Source: Euglena gracilis
Lineage: Eukaryota > Euglenida > Euglenophyceae > Euglenales
Length of the DNA stretch: 64,000 bases
Direction: 5' to 3'
Assembly: GCA_039621445.1 (NCBI GenBank)
Contig: CP154955.1
Span: 16,348,691 to 16,412,690, forward strand
Part shown: positions 13,368 through 24,800 of the stretch, piece after piece
Position numbering within the stretch: position 1 is the first letter of the stretch
Layout of the letters: each line of letters starts with the position of its first letter
The notes under the pieces: generated by a model
What the model saw: the letters and a program-made list of their open reading frames with translations, nothing else
Told to the model about the DNA's origin: nothing
Database searches by the model: none
Translations under genes and position numbers: made by a program

Positions 13368-16300
13368 GGAAGCGGAAAAACGCTTCCCACTGAACTTTTT
13401 GAAATAGCTAAAAGTGTGCATTTTTTTTTGAATTTTGACATCGGCGGAAGCGGATTACCGCTTCTTGTGAAACTTTTTATAGGGAAGCGGTTCTCCGCTT
13501 CCTCCGCTTCATATCACAACAAGTAGGCACCTTTAAGACTGGCATCAACCTCATCAACATAAGACATCATCCAACGTCTTTGCTACATTAAAACAATTGT
13601 CACCAAAAGAAGCCTTATAACAGCAATCATCTGCTGGAAAGCACAAGGCAGGGGAAGCGTGTTTCCGCTTCCTATGGGTGGGCCAGATAAAGTAGTTGCA
13701 TGTGGGGAGCAGGTTCGGTGATGGCCGTTCTCGCCCTATACCACTGGGGGACTTATATTGGTGACGACTTCAGTGCCCATCTACTGTTGTCTAACCCCTG
13801 GGTCAGTTATGGCTTCACGAGAGGTCTCCAGCGGCTGAATGGTGACTGCCTGAACTGTGCTTGAAATGTGCCGGGACTCAGGCTGATTGTGGTGGTGCCA
13901 TCTCGGATGGTTCTGAGAGTGGATGGGTGGTGTGTTTACATGGCTTAAAGCAGCGTGTTTAGAACTGATTAGGAAACGGAGGCAAAAACGCCTCAATGGA
14001 GGGATTTGGGTGATGACTTTGAGTGGGCTGTTTTGCTGTGAGTTGCTGGACGCCGTGTTTTGAGGCTCCTTTGAGGGGGAAAGTTGCCAGGTATGGATTA
14101 GTTTGCATGAGGCTGGCACTGTGTCTACAGCAACAACATGTTTCCACCAGGCTGAAGGCCAACGGAGTTGTCTTGCTCAAGAAGGGAGGTGGCATAGAGC
14201 TGGACAGTGGGTCAGGCACAATTGAGGGGGCTGAGGATCACGGAAGATTGGAACCAAACTCCTTAAACCCTGTGAAACCATTTTCCAGGTACATTCAGTG
14301 CTTAAACACAGCGTCCTGTAATTGGTTCTGTCATTGGGATGTGAAGGTGTCCCCAAATACCTGGTGTGTGCGGGGGGCGGGAGTGATTCGCTAGAATCAA
14401 ATTGTTGAATGCACCTGGAATTATGGCGGCACTGGAATCCGATAAACTCTTCACACAAAAGTTGGAATGAAGCGGAAACCAGCTTCGTCGGGGAAGCGGA
14501 ATCCCGCTTCCTCCCTATGCGGGAAGCGGTTTTGCGCTTTCTCTTTGGAAAGTGGTCCCCTCCTACCCACAGGTGGTAGAGACAGCAGAAACGGGACGTG
14601 CAGAGACTGATTAGGCTGGCTGTGTGCCTCCGTGAGCCTTCTTGGAGTACGGTGAGTGTGCAGTTCACCAAGTCATGTGCTGCCGAGAGCGGTCGGTAAG
14701 ACAGCCCTCCGGAGCCCCTCTCCCGACCAGTAACAGGCGGAGGTGGGCCATAAACATGGGGAGGAACAAATGGACGAAACCTCACGGATAAGACCCACCT
14801 GCCTGCGCTTTGGCCGGGGAAGAAAGAATTCGAGGGGGGGTTTGAGACACAATTCCACATAGCTGGAAATTTTTGGAGGGATTTGCATTGTATCTCAAGT
14901 TGAAAGGGGGCCTGTTTAAGGGGGGAAATGGCCCAGATTTTTTGATTTTCAGCAAAATGTCTGGTACTCCACTTCCAGCCTTCACTGTGCCTTGTTTTCT
15001 TTCTCTGGCACCAGAAATCAACCCTCCGAAGAAACAGATACACAATTGACAGTGGAAAAGGGAGGACACTTGCCTCCATTCGCTTGAAACCACCGTATTC
15101 CTTCACCTTCTGGGTCCCCATTCCACGGTCTCCCCTCCCCTTGACCCCTTCTGGGCTGTCATATGCCTGCGAACACCAAAGATGTCCTCTGGAATGGACT
15201 GCTACAGGTGAAGCCCAACGCCACCTTCAAGTTGCGTACACTCATCTCCTCTCATTCTCATTTCTACATGCGTCATCTCATGTGCGCTGCTCCCCTCAAC
15301 GACCTTGCTCAAAACCAACCATCACCACACCCCTCTACAATGCGCACCAAGCCACATCTGCCCTTGTCTCCTGCTGAAGGAACTGCTCTGCAACCTCTGC
15401 AGGATTCCCAGGGATGAAGAACTCCCAAACAAACCAACGGAGGCACGTTTCAGGTTATTCTGGAAAGCGCAAATGAAGCGGATTTGCGCTTCCTCATTCA
15501 ATCCTGGGGCAAGTCCTCCAACCGGCTGTTGCTGTTGCCGTCCCTGTGTGCGGCAGGCAATCACCTCCTCATCGTATACCCTGAATCCTCCATCAGTCCA
15601 AGGAAGCGGCTTTCCGCTTCCTTGAATCAAACCTTGACGTCTAAGGCCGTTCCCCGTGTTTGTCTCAGGAAAGGGGAGGCACTCTCCGAACCACATGGTA
15701 ACCTGTGTCATCCACAATGCTGCATCCCAGCTCGTTATTGAACCCACAAAACACTTCAGACCTATCACGTTTGGCTGAAAACCGTCCCAGACGGCCCTCC
15801 CCCCCCCCCAATTCAATTCAGGTGCCGTTCCTCAATTGTCACAATGCCCCACACCGGCGCAATGGCTGTACTCGTTTGGAGGGTAAAATGCATTCCCTTT
15901 GAAAGTGCACGGCTGCGGGTCTTCCAGGGACCAAACAAGATGGCTGCTGTGGGAACACCAAAAGCATCCAGGTGGCTTTCCATGTCCCGCAATACAATTG
16001 GGCCAAATCACAGCATTTCGTTGACAACCAGGTTTCCCATATAACGGCTCTAAACCTCCTGCCTCCCTCCCCCTGCCTTCGTGCATCATTTTGCAAGGTC
16101 CTATCCGGACCAGTTGGGCATGTTCTACGACTCGAGAGGATGAAGATGCCATCAGAGCACAAGCTAAGCCTTTGTCTACTCGCCAACACCCGAAAGTCCA
16201 TCACATACGGCCCAGGTTGAAAATTGTGTGTGTGCCAGATGTGGGCTGCGGGTTCCGACTTCATCTCCCCCTTGTTTTTTGTGCTCCTTCAGACCACTAA

Positions 16301-16756
16301 GGCCTTCGAAGTCATGGCCTCGAAAAATTAAAATCGTCAGGAGGAAGCGTGATTCCGCTTCCTCCACTATGAAATTTTGATGGGGTTTCTGCTATATGCA
16401 TCCTCGGAACCTGCGCCGACCCCTCATTTCACGGATGCGGGTTTTGGTAATCTCCGCTTCCTCTTCTCTTCTCTGTCCTCGTGAGGCCCCATTTTGGGTC
16501 ATTTCGGGTTTCGGCGCCTCGGAGTGCAGCAGAACTGGGCAGTGACGAAGCGGTTTTTCGCTTCATCTGAAAATTTTGTGCACTTTTTACCGATTTCAAT
16601 TTGCCGGTCAAAAGTTTATACCCCTTTTCGCTCATTTCAGCCTCCTATAGAGGTTCGTTACTCCAAGCCAAAACACCGGCAGAAAAGGCCCAAATACGGC
16701 CTCTTCCAAGAAAGCTAAAAAATTTGGGGGTTCGGACGAAGCGTTCTTCCGCTTCC
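13368..16756. repeat. Cluster of twelve 20-bp dyads, GAAGCG-N6-CGCTTC
   Basis: Twelve copies of a 20-bp inverted repeat with fixed geometry lie in 3.4 kb. Starts are 13368, 13446, 13483, 13653, 14468, 14492, 14522, 15474, 15602, 16343, 16546 and 16737. The consensus is GGAAGCGG-N4-CCGCTTCC with the half-site GAAGCG / CGCTTC strongly kept. The spacer is always 6 nt and varies in sequence. A few copies carry one or two half-site changes (AGCTTC at 14468; CGCTTT at 14522). Isolated half-sites occur near 13351, 16449 and 16760. I did not find this dyad elsewhere in the window. The sequence between copies is unrelated, so this is not a tandem array. Possible roles include dimeric-protein binding sites or a tiny dispersed palindrome. 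No gene is evident between the copies. Confidence 0.85.
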
Positions 16757-17800
16757 TCCTCTTCCGCTTTCCGCTTCAAACCGTCCAAAACTTTTGGGCA
16801 ATTTACGCCGCCTAAGAATGAGAATTTTTCAAAGCCAAAAAAAAAATTCCAGAAAAAAAATACGCAAAATTGCCAAAAATTAAACGCAAAATAATGCAAA
16901 TTTGCCAAAACAGCAAAAAAAAAAGTGAATTCCGTTTCCCCCCTGCTTTTACCACTTAAAAATACTCCATAGAGTGTGGCAGCGCTTCAAAAAAATATAA
17001 GCAAAGGGGTGGGCCTTTTGCCTGACCTCCAAAACACCACCGAGTGCAAAGGAATGTAGCGGACAAGACCAAGCTTTTGTGTACTTCTGGTAATTTCTGA
17101 TTTGCTGGGGTCAAAGCTCAGGGGAACAACACTTGGCCCCATTCTGCAGAGAGCAAAGAATACCAGACGTTTTGCCTTTGTCTCGGGTTTCGACCTCGAA
17201 AAATTGTGGTACAGAGGGCCAGCTTGTCACCAGCAGTTCAAAAAAATGGAATTCTGAACTTTTGGAACCGAAACCGGCGAAGTAAAAAAAAATTAAGAAA
17301 AAAGAAAAGTAGGAAATCTGCGCCATTGAAATTCCACCCAAAAATGGTGGGGGTTGTGTATGTGCATATGCACCCATACACCACAGATTAGCATACACAC
17401 ACGTGTGTATTTATGTGTTGCGTTATGTGCTTTCTTCCCCTGGGGGTGCCCTTTCTTTATTGGGGGAATTTTTCTTGGAAAACCCTGCATATTCAAAATA
17501 TCTCATTAAACAGGCTAGCTAAGGAGAAAGGAAATCCTTCAAAAAGAGTGACACGGAGGGGGGGTGCTAGGGACTAAATTGCTGAAGGTTGGCAAAAAGA
17601 GAGGAGAGAGGAAGGGGTTGGGGTCCCGGGTTCACGCCGTGTCTCTTCCGCCCGACAGACAGCAGGGGTGGCCAGGCAGGTGGCAGGGCTGGGTTTGACT
17701 GGGGAACTGCGACTGGGCAGAGACAGCGATTGGAATCGCGCATCAGCACCGCCAGGTGAAAGATAGGCCGCCTCGTGTGCGGAGGGGGCCACCGCCACAC
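16757..17800. other. Gene-free stretch
   Basis: A-rich, low-complexity and unique sequence with no exon signals. A GC-rich patch at 17620-17780 has open frames on both strands but no splice-bounded frame I could support. Confidence 0.45.
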
Positions 17801-18077
17801 ACGCACACATTCAAGCGCACACACTCACTCACCCACAAGCTTACACTCACACTCACGCTGACAATCACTCCCACTCTTGCACACTTGCTCAAATACCCAC
17901 TCACACACTCTTACTCACACTCACACTCTGGATCGCACTCGCATTCACACTCACACTCACACACTCACACTCACACACTCACACTCACACAATCACTCTC
18001 ACTCTCACGCTCACTCACTCGCTCGCTCGCTCGCTCAGTCACTCGCGGTCACACTTGCAGACACACACACACGCGCG

Positions 18078-18112
<35 letters not shown>

Positions 18113-18133
18113 CCTACATACACACACAACGGA
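17801..18133. repeat. Compound microsatellite (CA, CTCA, CGCG, CT)
   Basis: Runs of CACT/CTCA at 17820-18050, then GCTC and (CA)n with a (CG)n core at 18071-18085. The alternating purine-pyrimidine CGCG/CACA tract is a potential Z-DNA former. Confidence 0.95.
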
Positions 18134-19617
18134 TGAAACAAAATGGCCGATATCAAAAAATAAAATGGGGGGAAAAGGTCGTGTTAATAGAAGTTGAGAA
18201 ACTGAGGCGTGGAAAAAAGGAGGAGCCATCCAAAATTCAGAAACCCTCATGGTGTGAAGCGCCGGAACGGCAGAAAATATTTCCCCAGAAAAAAATCACC
18301 TCCGAAAAAATAACATCCAACCCCTTGCTGATTAATCAGATGTTATTTCCCCATTTACTCCCAAAAGCCCTGCCTAGCCGTTGCTCCATGCATGATGAGG
18401 AGCGCCTGCCAAAGGCCGCCCTTGGCCCCAACGGCCGGTCTGGGGTTGAACGGGGTCGAAAATCAAAACATCGAAAACAGATCTTTTGATGTTTTGGGTG
18501 GATGGGCGATGATCCGAGGATGTCAGAAGTCACTTTTTTCTGCTGTCGACCTGCTATTGCCAACGTAGGCGACTTTTTAGTCGTTTTTTTTTCCCCCTTA
18601 AAGAACATCACGCTTTTGACAAGCCTCTCTGGATCTTTTTATTCAGATGCTTTTTTTTCAGATGTCATTCTTCGGGATGTTCTTTTCCTGCGACAGTAAC
18701 TCAAATTTTTCTGAAAATACTGATTTCAGGCACAAAAATGACGTAAAGAATCTCACTTTGGGGATTGATCGCCATCGAGAAAAAATTTTGCAAAATCTCA
18801 AGATGAACCAATTGAAACATGGTAGTCAGCACCAGCAACAGGGTTCGGCATAACTCCCCCCCCCAAAAAATAAAACTACCCCCAAAAAATAGGACCCCCC
18901 AAAAAGACCCCCCCCCCCGGCAGATTAAGCAAAAATCCAACAATAAGACCCCCCCCGACGGCGCAAAGCGCTGGATACCGGAAAATTTTCACTGAAAAAT
19001 TACCAAAACCCCCGATTTCCAATACAAAAATGATGAAATTTGAAACATTTTCGGATTTTGAAGTGCAAAAAAAAATGGTAAATGTCAATTTACAACAATT
19101 TGCACATGGCGCGAAGCGTCAAAGGAAAAAAACTGGCGTTGTTTGGGAACCTGAAAAAAAAAATGATATTTTTTTCGGGCCTGGGTTAGTCAAAAAAAAA
19201 ATCAAAAATAAGAACCCCCAAAAACAAGACCCCACCCCCTGGAGGTTTTCAGCAACTGACTCGAAAATCAGATTCGGGTCTCATTTTGGGAGGGTTAAGG
19301 GCACGTGGGGGTCCGACCCCCCCCCCCAGTGGTTTGGGAACACCCCCCACCACCACCTATACAGTGGCATGGTCAAAGTGACCGAATTTGGGCCTGGCAC
19401 AAAGCGTCAGGCCGAAAAAATTTGCCACCAAAAACGACCCAAAAATCCCTTCCTGCAAATTCGTCAAAATTTCTAAAAATGTTCGACGTGACACAACAGA
19501 AGGAAAATTTTGACCTTTGGGCGGTTTTGGGTGCACCCCCCAGGGTTGGTCCGGACCGGACCCTTGCAGTGGGTGGGTATAACGACTCTAATGACTGTGA
19601 CTATACAGGGCGGGGTT
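18134..19617. other. Fragments of a CCCCCCAAAAAATA repeat family
   Basis: 18855-18960 and 19200-19330 carry the phrase (A)AATAAGACCCCC with nearby GGCGCAAAGCGC-type hairpins. The same combination is seen near 28621-28700, 58490-58560 and 59540-59580. Most likely these are degraded non-autonomous elements. No coding island was seen. Confidence 0.45.
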
Positions 19618-20917
19618 GCTGAGCTCTTATCCCTTTATGGGTAAGAGCGAAGCTTATCCCTGGCGAAACCCCCCCCCTCGACCCCCCGCCCCCCCCCCCT
19701 CGGGGCCACCTCGGGAACCAACGAATTATCACCATGATCCCGAATTTTTTTTTAGTCGCTAGCGACTGGATTTCTAGTTTCCAAATTACCCGGGGTTGAC
19801 CCCCAACTCCCCGCCAGGCCCGAGTTTTTCATGCGCGAAGGGGTCCAAACTGGGTAGGATCAGCCCGCCCCCCTGGATAAGCCCCCCCCCCTTTGGACTC
19901 TGCCATTTCGGCCAAAAAATGTCAATTTTTAAAATATCTCCAAAATGAAGCCAAATCAAAGGAAATGTCCGGAGACCTAATTTGAAGCCCTTGGAACGCC
20001 CCATCTACTGGTATTTTGATTTCCCCGCAACTCCCCGCCTAGCCCGATATACGGCCGTTTTCGGCCCAGATGGCCGTTTTGTACACTTCCCACTGTTCGA
20101 CTTGGCCGTTTTCGGGGGGTGGGGGTCAAAAAGCCAATGTTTTCAAAATTTTTCGAAAATGATGCAAAATCAAAGGAAACATCCGGGGACCTAATTTGAA
20201 GCCCTTGGAACGCTCTATCTACTGGGATTCTGGTTTCCCCGCAACTCCCCGCCTAGCCCGAGATACGGCCAGTTTTCGGCCAATTTGGGCCATTTTGTAC
20301 ACTTTTTCCGCTATCGACTTCGACTTCCACTATTCGACTTTTTAGCCGTTTTCGGCCAAAAAAAAGTCGAAAAATTCGAAAAAAATTTTATGCCCGAAAC
20401 GATGTTTTTTGGCCTCCTGGACCCAGAAAAACTGTTTTTGAGCCGAAAATGAGTGTTTTTCGACCCGCCAGCGCCCCGTTTTGGGCCGCTGACCCATTGA
20501 CTTTGGGTCAAAACCGGGTCAAAAAAGTCGAAAAAATTCGAAAAAAATTTTGGCCCGAAACGATGTCCTTTGGCCTCCCGGACCCCAAAAAACTGTTTTG
20601 GAGCCGAAAATGAGTGTTTTTCGACCCGCCGGCGCCTCGTTTTGGACCGCCAACCCATTGACTTTGGGTCAAACCCGGGTCAGAAAAGTCGGAAAAAATT
20701 CGGAAAAAAACTTTTTGCCCAAAACGATGTTTTTTGGTCTCCCGCACCCCGAAAAAGGTGTTTTTTGAGCCGAAAATGACTGTTTTTTTTGACCCCCTGG
20801 CCTCCCATTTCGGGCACAAACCCCTTGCATTTCAGTCAAAAGAGCTCCATGGAGTGGACCGGGTTATATGGGGGGGGGTCAATGAAGGGGTGGGTGCGCG
20901 CTTATTAAGAGCTCAGC
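19618..20917 (+). mobile_element. 1.3-kb element bounded by GCTGAGCTCTT inverted ends, copy 1
   Basis: The ends are GCTGAGCTCTT and its reverse complement AAGAGCTCAGC. The body matches, in reverse orientation, the element at 58601-59539. Shared blocks include the segments around CCTAATTTGAAGCCCTTGGA and GGATAAGCCCCCCC. The right half (20330-20830) is a tandem array of about three copies of a 160-164 bp unit, recognised by the phrase AACGATGTTTTTTGG at about 20400, 20560 and 20725. There is no coding capacity. Homology with the other copy continues a little beyond the right end (CACTATTCAAAACCTGGTCC), so the true border may lie outside the inverted ends. Confidence 0.7.
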
Positions 20918-21631
20918 ACTATTCAAAACCTGGTCCTGACCACCCCCCTGTATATCAAGGGGGGACTCCAAGCTAAAGCCATGAGACCCACTTAAGAAAG
21001 AACCCTGGACACCGATTGCTGGCCAGGCCACTACGTCGACGCAGGGCAAGCGGCGGCAAAAGTGGGGTGGGTGGCCGGCCAGCCACAGCTAGATGGGAAT
21101 CACGCCTCGGAACCCATCACTGCAAGCCATGGCTGGAGGAGGCAGGCTGTTGTTCAATAACTGGGGGGAGTGCACCGGCCAGGGCTCGCCCATTGGGACT
21201 GCATTGGGGGGGGTGGATCTTCTTAATCCCAAATTGCGCCATAAATTGCTTGCCCTCCAACCCCAGGGAGACGCAAAATATGTGCAGTTGAAAAACTGCA
21301 AAGAAAAGGCAAGCGAAACTGCAGATACAATGAAAACGATTTTTTTGGAGCTTAGAGAATTTGCTTCAAAAAATCTCACTGGAAATAAAAAAGTGAAACG
21401 TAAATGCACAAGGTGGCACCTGCTTGAGGACCGTAAAGACAGAACCCTCTCCAAAATGTTGCATCCCAAAACCCCAAGAATGCATTTTCGGGCGATTTGA
21501 GAATATCTGGAGGTTGTCGTTTGGTTGGGCCCTCCAGAGTTGGTCTGCATCCCGGAAGCTGGCTTTGGGAGGGGGGGGGGGGGGTGAACCGCCCACAGGG
21601 TTTAGATATCTGAAGCCACAAAAGAACAAAC
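20918..21631. other. Gene-free stretch, 0.7 kb
   Basis: A plus-strand open frame at 21093-21500 ends in a lysine-rich segment. It lacks the third-position GC bias of other exons and has no splice borders, so it is not called. The gene C exon begins at 21632. Confidence 0.4.
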
Positions 21632-21751
21632 GGCAGCCTGGGCCCAGCTGTCTCCGCTGTCCTCCAGGGTCGGGTCCACCTCCCACTCCCACCCCGGCAG
21701 CGGTGTGGCAGTGGTCAGCAGCTCCCAGCGGGCCACCTTGCCGGCCTCCGC
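21632..21751 (-). CDS. Gene C, candidate 3' exon
   Basis: It reads [20 protein letters not shown] and then [20 protein letters not shown]. Third positions are almost all G or C. The donor would be GTTTGT after GCTGCC. The acceptor (GACGGAG) is unusual and its phase does not join the preceding exon, so the 5' border is uncertain. No domain was recognised. The tryptophan-rich acidic end could be a short binding motif. Confidence 0.45.
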
Positions 21752-21820
21752 CTCCGTCAGGGACCGGTGGCGGCGGGGCCGCGCACCGGGGCACGACGGG
21801 CAGGGAACCAAGCGTATATA

Positions 21821-21880
<60 letters not shown>

Positions 21881-24800
21881 TTATTTATATGTGTACATAT
21901 ACACACACATACACACACATACACGGGCCGCCCTCCTTCCATACATATATATATATACATACATACATACATACATACATATGTATGTAGACAAAAAATG
22001 TACATATAGATGTATATTTTTTCCTGCTCTTGGTCGGGGACAGAATCGAGCTTGAATGAGGGGTAAGGCTTGGGCAAGAAGGGAGGTGCTGCATGAATAC
22101 GGGAGGGAGAGAAGGATGGAGCGAGTCAGTGCCTTCCTCCCCCCTCACATTGGCTAGTGCCCTGACAACCTCCTGTGATGAGAAGTTAAACCCCCCCCAA
22201 ACAATACCCCCCGGGGTATTATTTTTTCGCCCGAAGTCCCGGCCCGAGGGGGGGGTATTATGTATTATTTGGGGGGGGGGGGTATTATTTCCCAAAATTT
22301 TTCGAAATTTTTCGAAGTTCCGTAGGAGCAGAAAATAGCGCCAAAAACCCCCTTTGGGGTCATTTTTTGTACTTCTCATGAAATTTAGCATTTTTTGGAG
22401 GCCATGTGATCCAGAAAAATCCATTTTTTTTCGTAATTTGTTGTAAGAAATTGTGATTTTACCTACATTTTCAGGTCAAAAATCCGGGCATCAGCCCGAA
22501 ACTGGGGGGGGGGGTTATTTCGGCGGCCGAAGTCGGACCCCGAGGGGGGGGGGGGATTATTTGGGGGGGGGGTATTATTCGGGGGGAGGGTTTACCCGGC
22601 ACTGGGCACCCTGTGCATAAATGAAGAGAAAGAGATCCGGAAAAAGAGAGGTCAGCGAGCAAGCACGGGAGGGAGGGCAAAGCCGGGGAGCAGGCGAAGC
22701 CGCCACAAACCCCAGCCACCCCCACTCCCACCCCCCGGCCTGCCCGAGCCGCCCAGCCCCGGGCAGGCGTGTCCGTCCCGCTTCATGGCGTACAGCGCGG
22801 CGTTGATCACCTTCAACGGCTGCGGCTCGCCCTTCGCGGCGCACAGCGCCAGCACCTCCTTTGCCGTGAGGGGCCGCCCCTCCTCCGCCAGCACAAGGGA
22901 GATGAGGCGCCGCGTCACTTCCCCAGCAGGGCAGGGCGGGAGGACGGGGGCAGGCAGAAGTTACCGACCCGGGGGGGGGTCTCGGAGCACCCTGGGCAGG
23001 GATGTATGGGAAAGCCTGGGGGGGGGGTTGGACCCCCCACCCGGGAAGTGGGGGGTCGACCCCCCCCACCACCAGGATGGGGTGGGGGAGGTGGTCGACC
23101 CCCCCCCCAACCACCACCCATAGGGTTGCGGGGATTCCCATACAGCCCTGGGCCTGGGGTGGTGGAAAGGTCGGGGCGGAAACTCGTCCAAAAATGGATC
23201 GTCGGGCCTTTCGGCGCCAAATGCGCCGAAGTGCCTTGGCCAAACTGGACACTTTGGCAAGGGGCCCTTCCCCCACGGGGTTCCCGCTGAGCCCTGGCCC
23301 CCAGTGCTCTCCCGCTCCCGCCCCGTGCCGAGCAGCGGCTCCTCACAGTTGGCTCCACGGAGCCGCCGCCGCCACAAATGGTGTGTTCATTTTGTGCTCA
23401 TTTTCACCGGCGGTGGGTGTCACGTTGGATTACCACTTCAGTCAAACTGCCGCCGTCCAGCAGGGGTTACGGAGCACCCTCGAGTGCTGTTCAAAGATGC
23501 TCCATTTGTGCAACAAAAAAAATATGTGTGACAGACTCCAAATTGTTTCAAAAAATGGGTTGTTTGTGGGTGAACAGTCGCAAATTTTGGTGGGCAAACT
23601 CCAAAAATACTGGTGGCAAATTGTCAATCTTGGGTGGATAATTCCTGACTGATGGCGGTAAATCCTAATTTTGGTCAGGATGTCCGGTTCTCCAGCATTC
23701 TCAAACGTGCTCAAGCATGGTCCGGAGGTGGTTCTGAGCCTACTCAGATTTTTGGCGGTGGGTCATCAAGATGTTTCAGTCTGCTCCCGTGAGAACGGTG
23801 GACTTTGAGGGTCCGCTGAGGTCCCCACGGCGGACCCCTGCATACCTCCCAGGGGGCCGGCGTAGCCCGGTGGGTGCCAGAACGGGAACAGGTTGCGGCT
23901 GTTGGTCGGCGTGGTGTTCTCCAGCCGGCCGTCTTTTGGGGGCGGCGCACCTCGCCGGGCAGGGGCTGAGACAAGGCATGCGAGCACCGTCACCACCAAG
24001 CAACCCCAAAAGAGTCTCAGGAAAGAGGCCTGCCCCAGCCCATACAATTGCTTACCGACCCCCGGGCGGGAGAGGGGGGGGGGTCACTCCACTTTTTTAA
24101 AAAACCAGTCAGTCACTCATTTTCAAAAAACCAGCCAGTCACTACCCCCCCCGGGGGGGGGGGGGGGTCGGCCACTCAGAAAAATGGCCACTTTCCAGTC
24201 ACTTTAGGCCATTTTAGGCGCAAAAAAAAATTCCGGCGCCTTCGGCGCCGGGGTCACTCAAGCCACTTTTGCCCACTCCTGGCCGACCCCCCCGGGGGGG
24301 GGGGGGGGGGGGGGGGGGCCGGGCAAAAAAACAAGTCAGTCACTCTGAAAAAACCAGTCACCCCCCCCCGGGGGTGGGTCAGTCAGTGCTTAAGCAATTG
24401 CCTGCCCCAGCCACTCGCAACCAGGACCGGACACCTTCCGCTTTTGACAGGGAAGACAGTGCCAAGAACCCTGACAGTGGAACCCTGACACTGGAAGGCA
24501 TGCTCCACAAAAATGTTTGTGTGAATGTTTGGTGATGCAAATGTTTCGCACAATGCCAATGCCCACATCCCAGGGAAATGAGGAATGCCGGGCAGAAGAG
24601 CGAACAGGGCAGCTTGGACCTGGAGGAAGGGAAGCAGCAAGGACAACCCCTTTGTGCCAAAATTCTTCTTCGCTCTTCAAACTCGCTTGGCATCGTCCAT
24701 CTGATTTGGATCGTAGGGGTTTGAAACTCTCAGAAAGGTTAAGGATTCACCTGGGTTGAAGAACTACCAAACGCAGAAGGCAAATGCAAAGCAGAATGCA

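Noticed and set aside
13368-16756. CRISPR-like array formed by the 20-bp dyads
   Set aside because: Intervals range from 24 to about 950 bp with no constant spacer, the repeats are short palindromes, and the genome is eukaryotic.
21093-21500. 135-codon plus-strand frame with a Lys-rich end
   Set aside because: No splice borders, no bias, and no resemblance to a known family.
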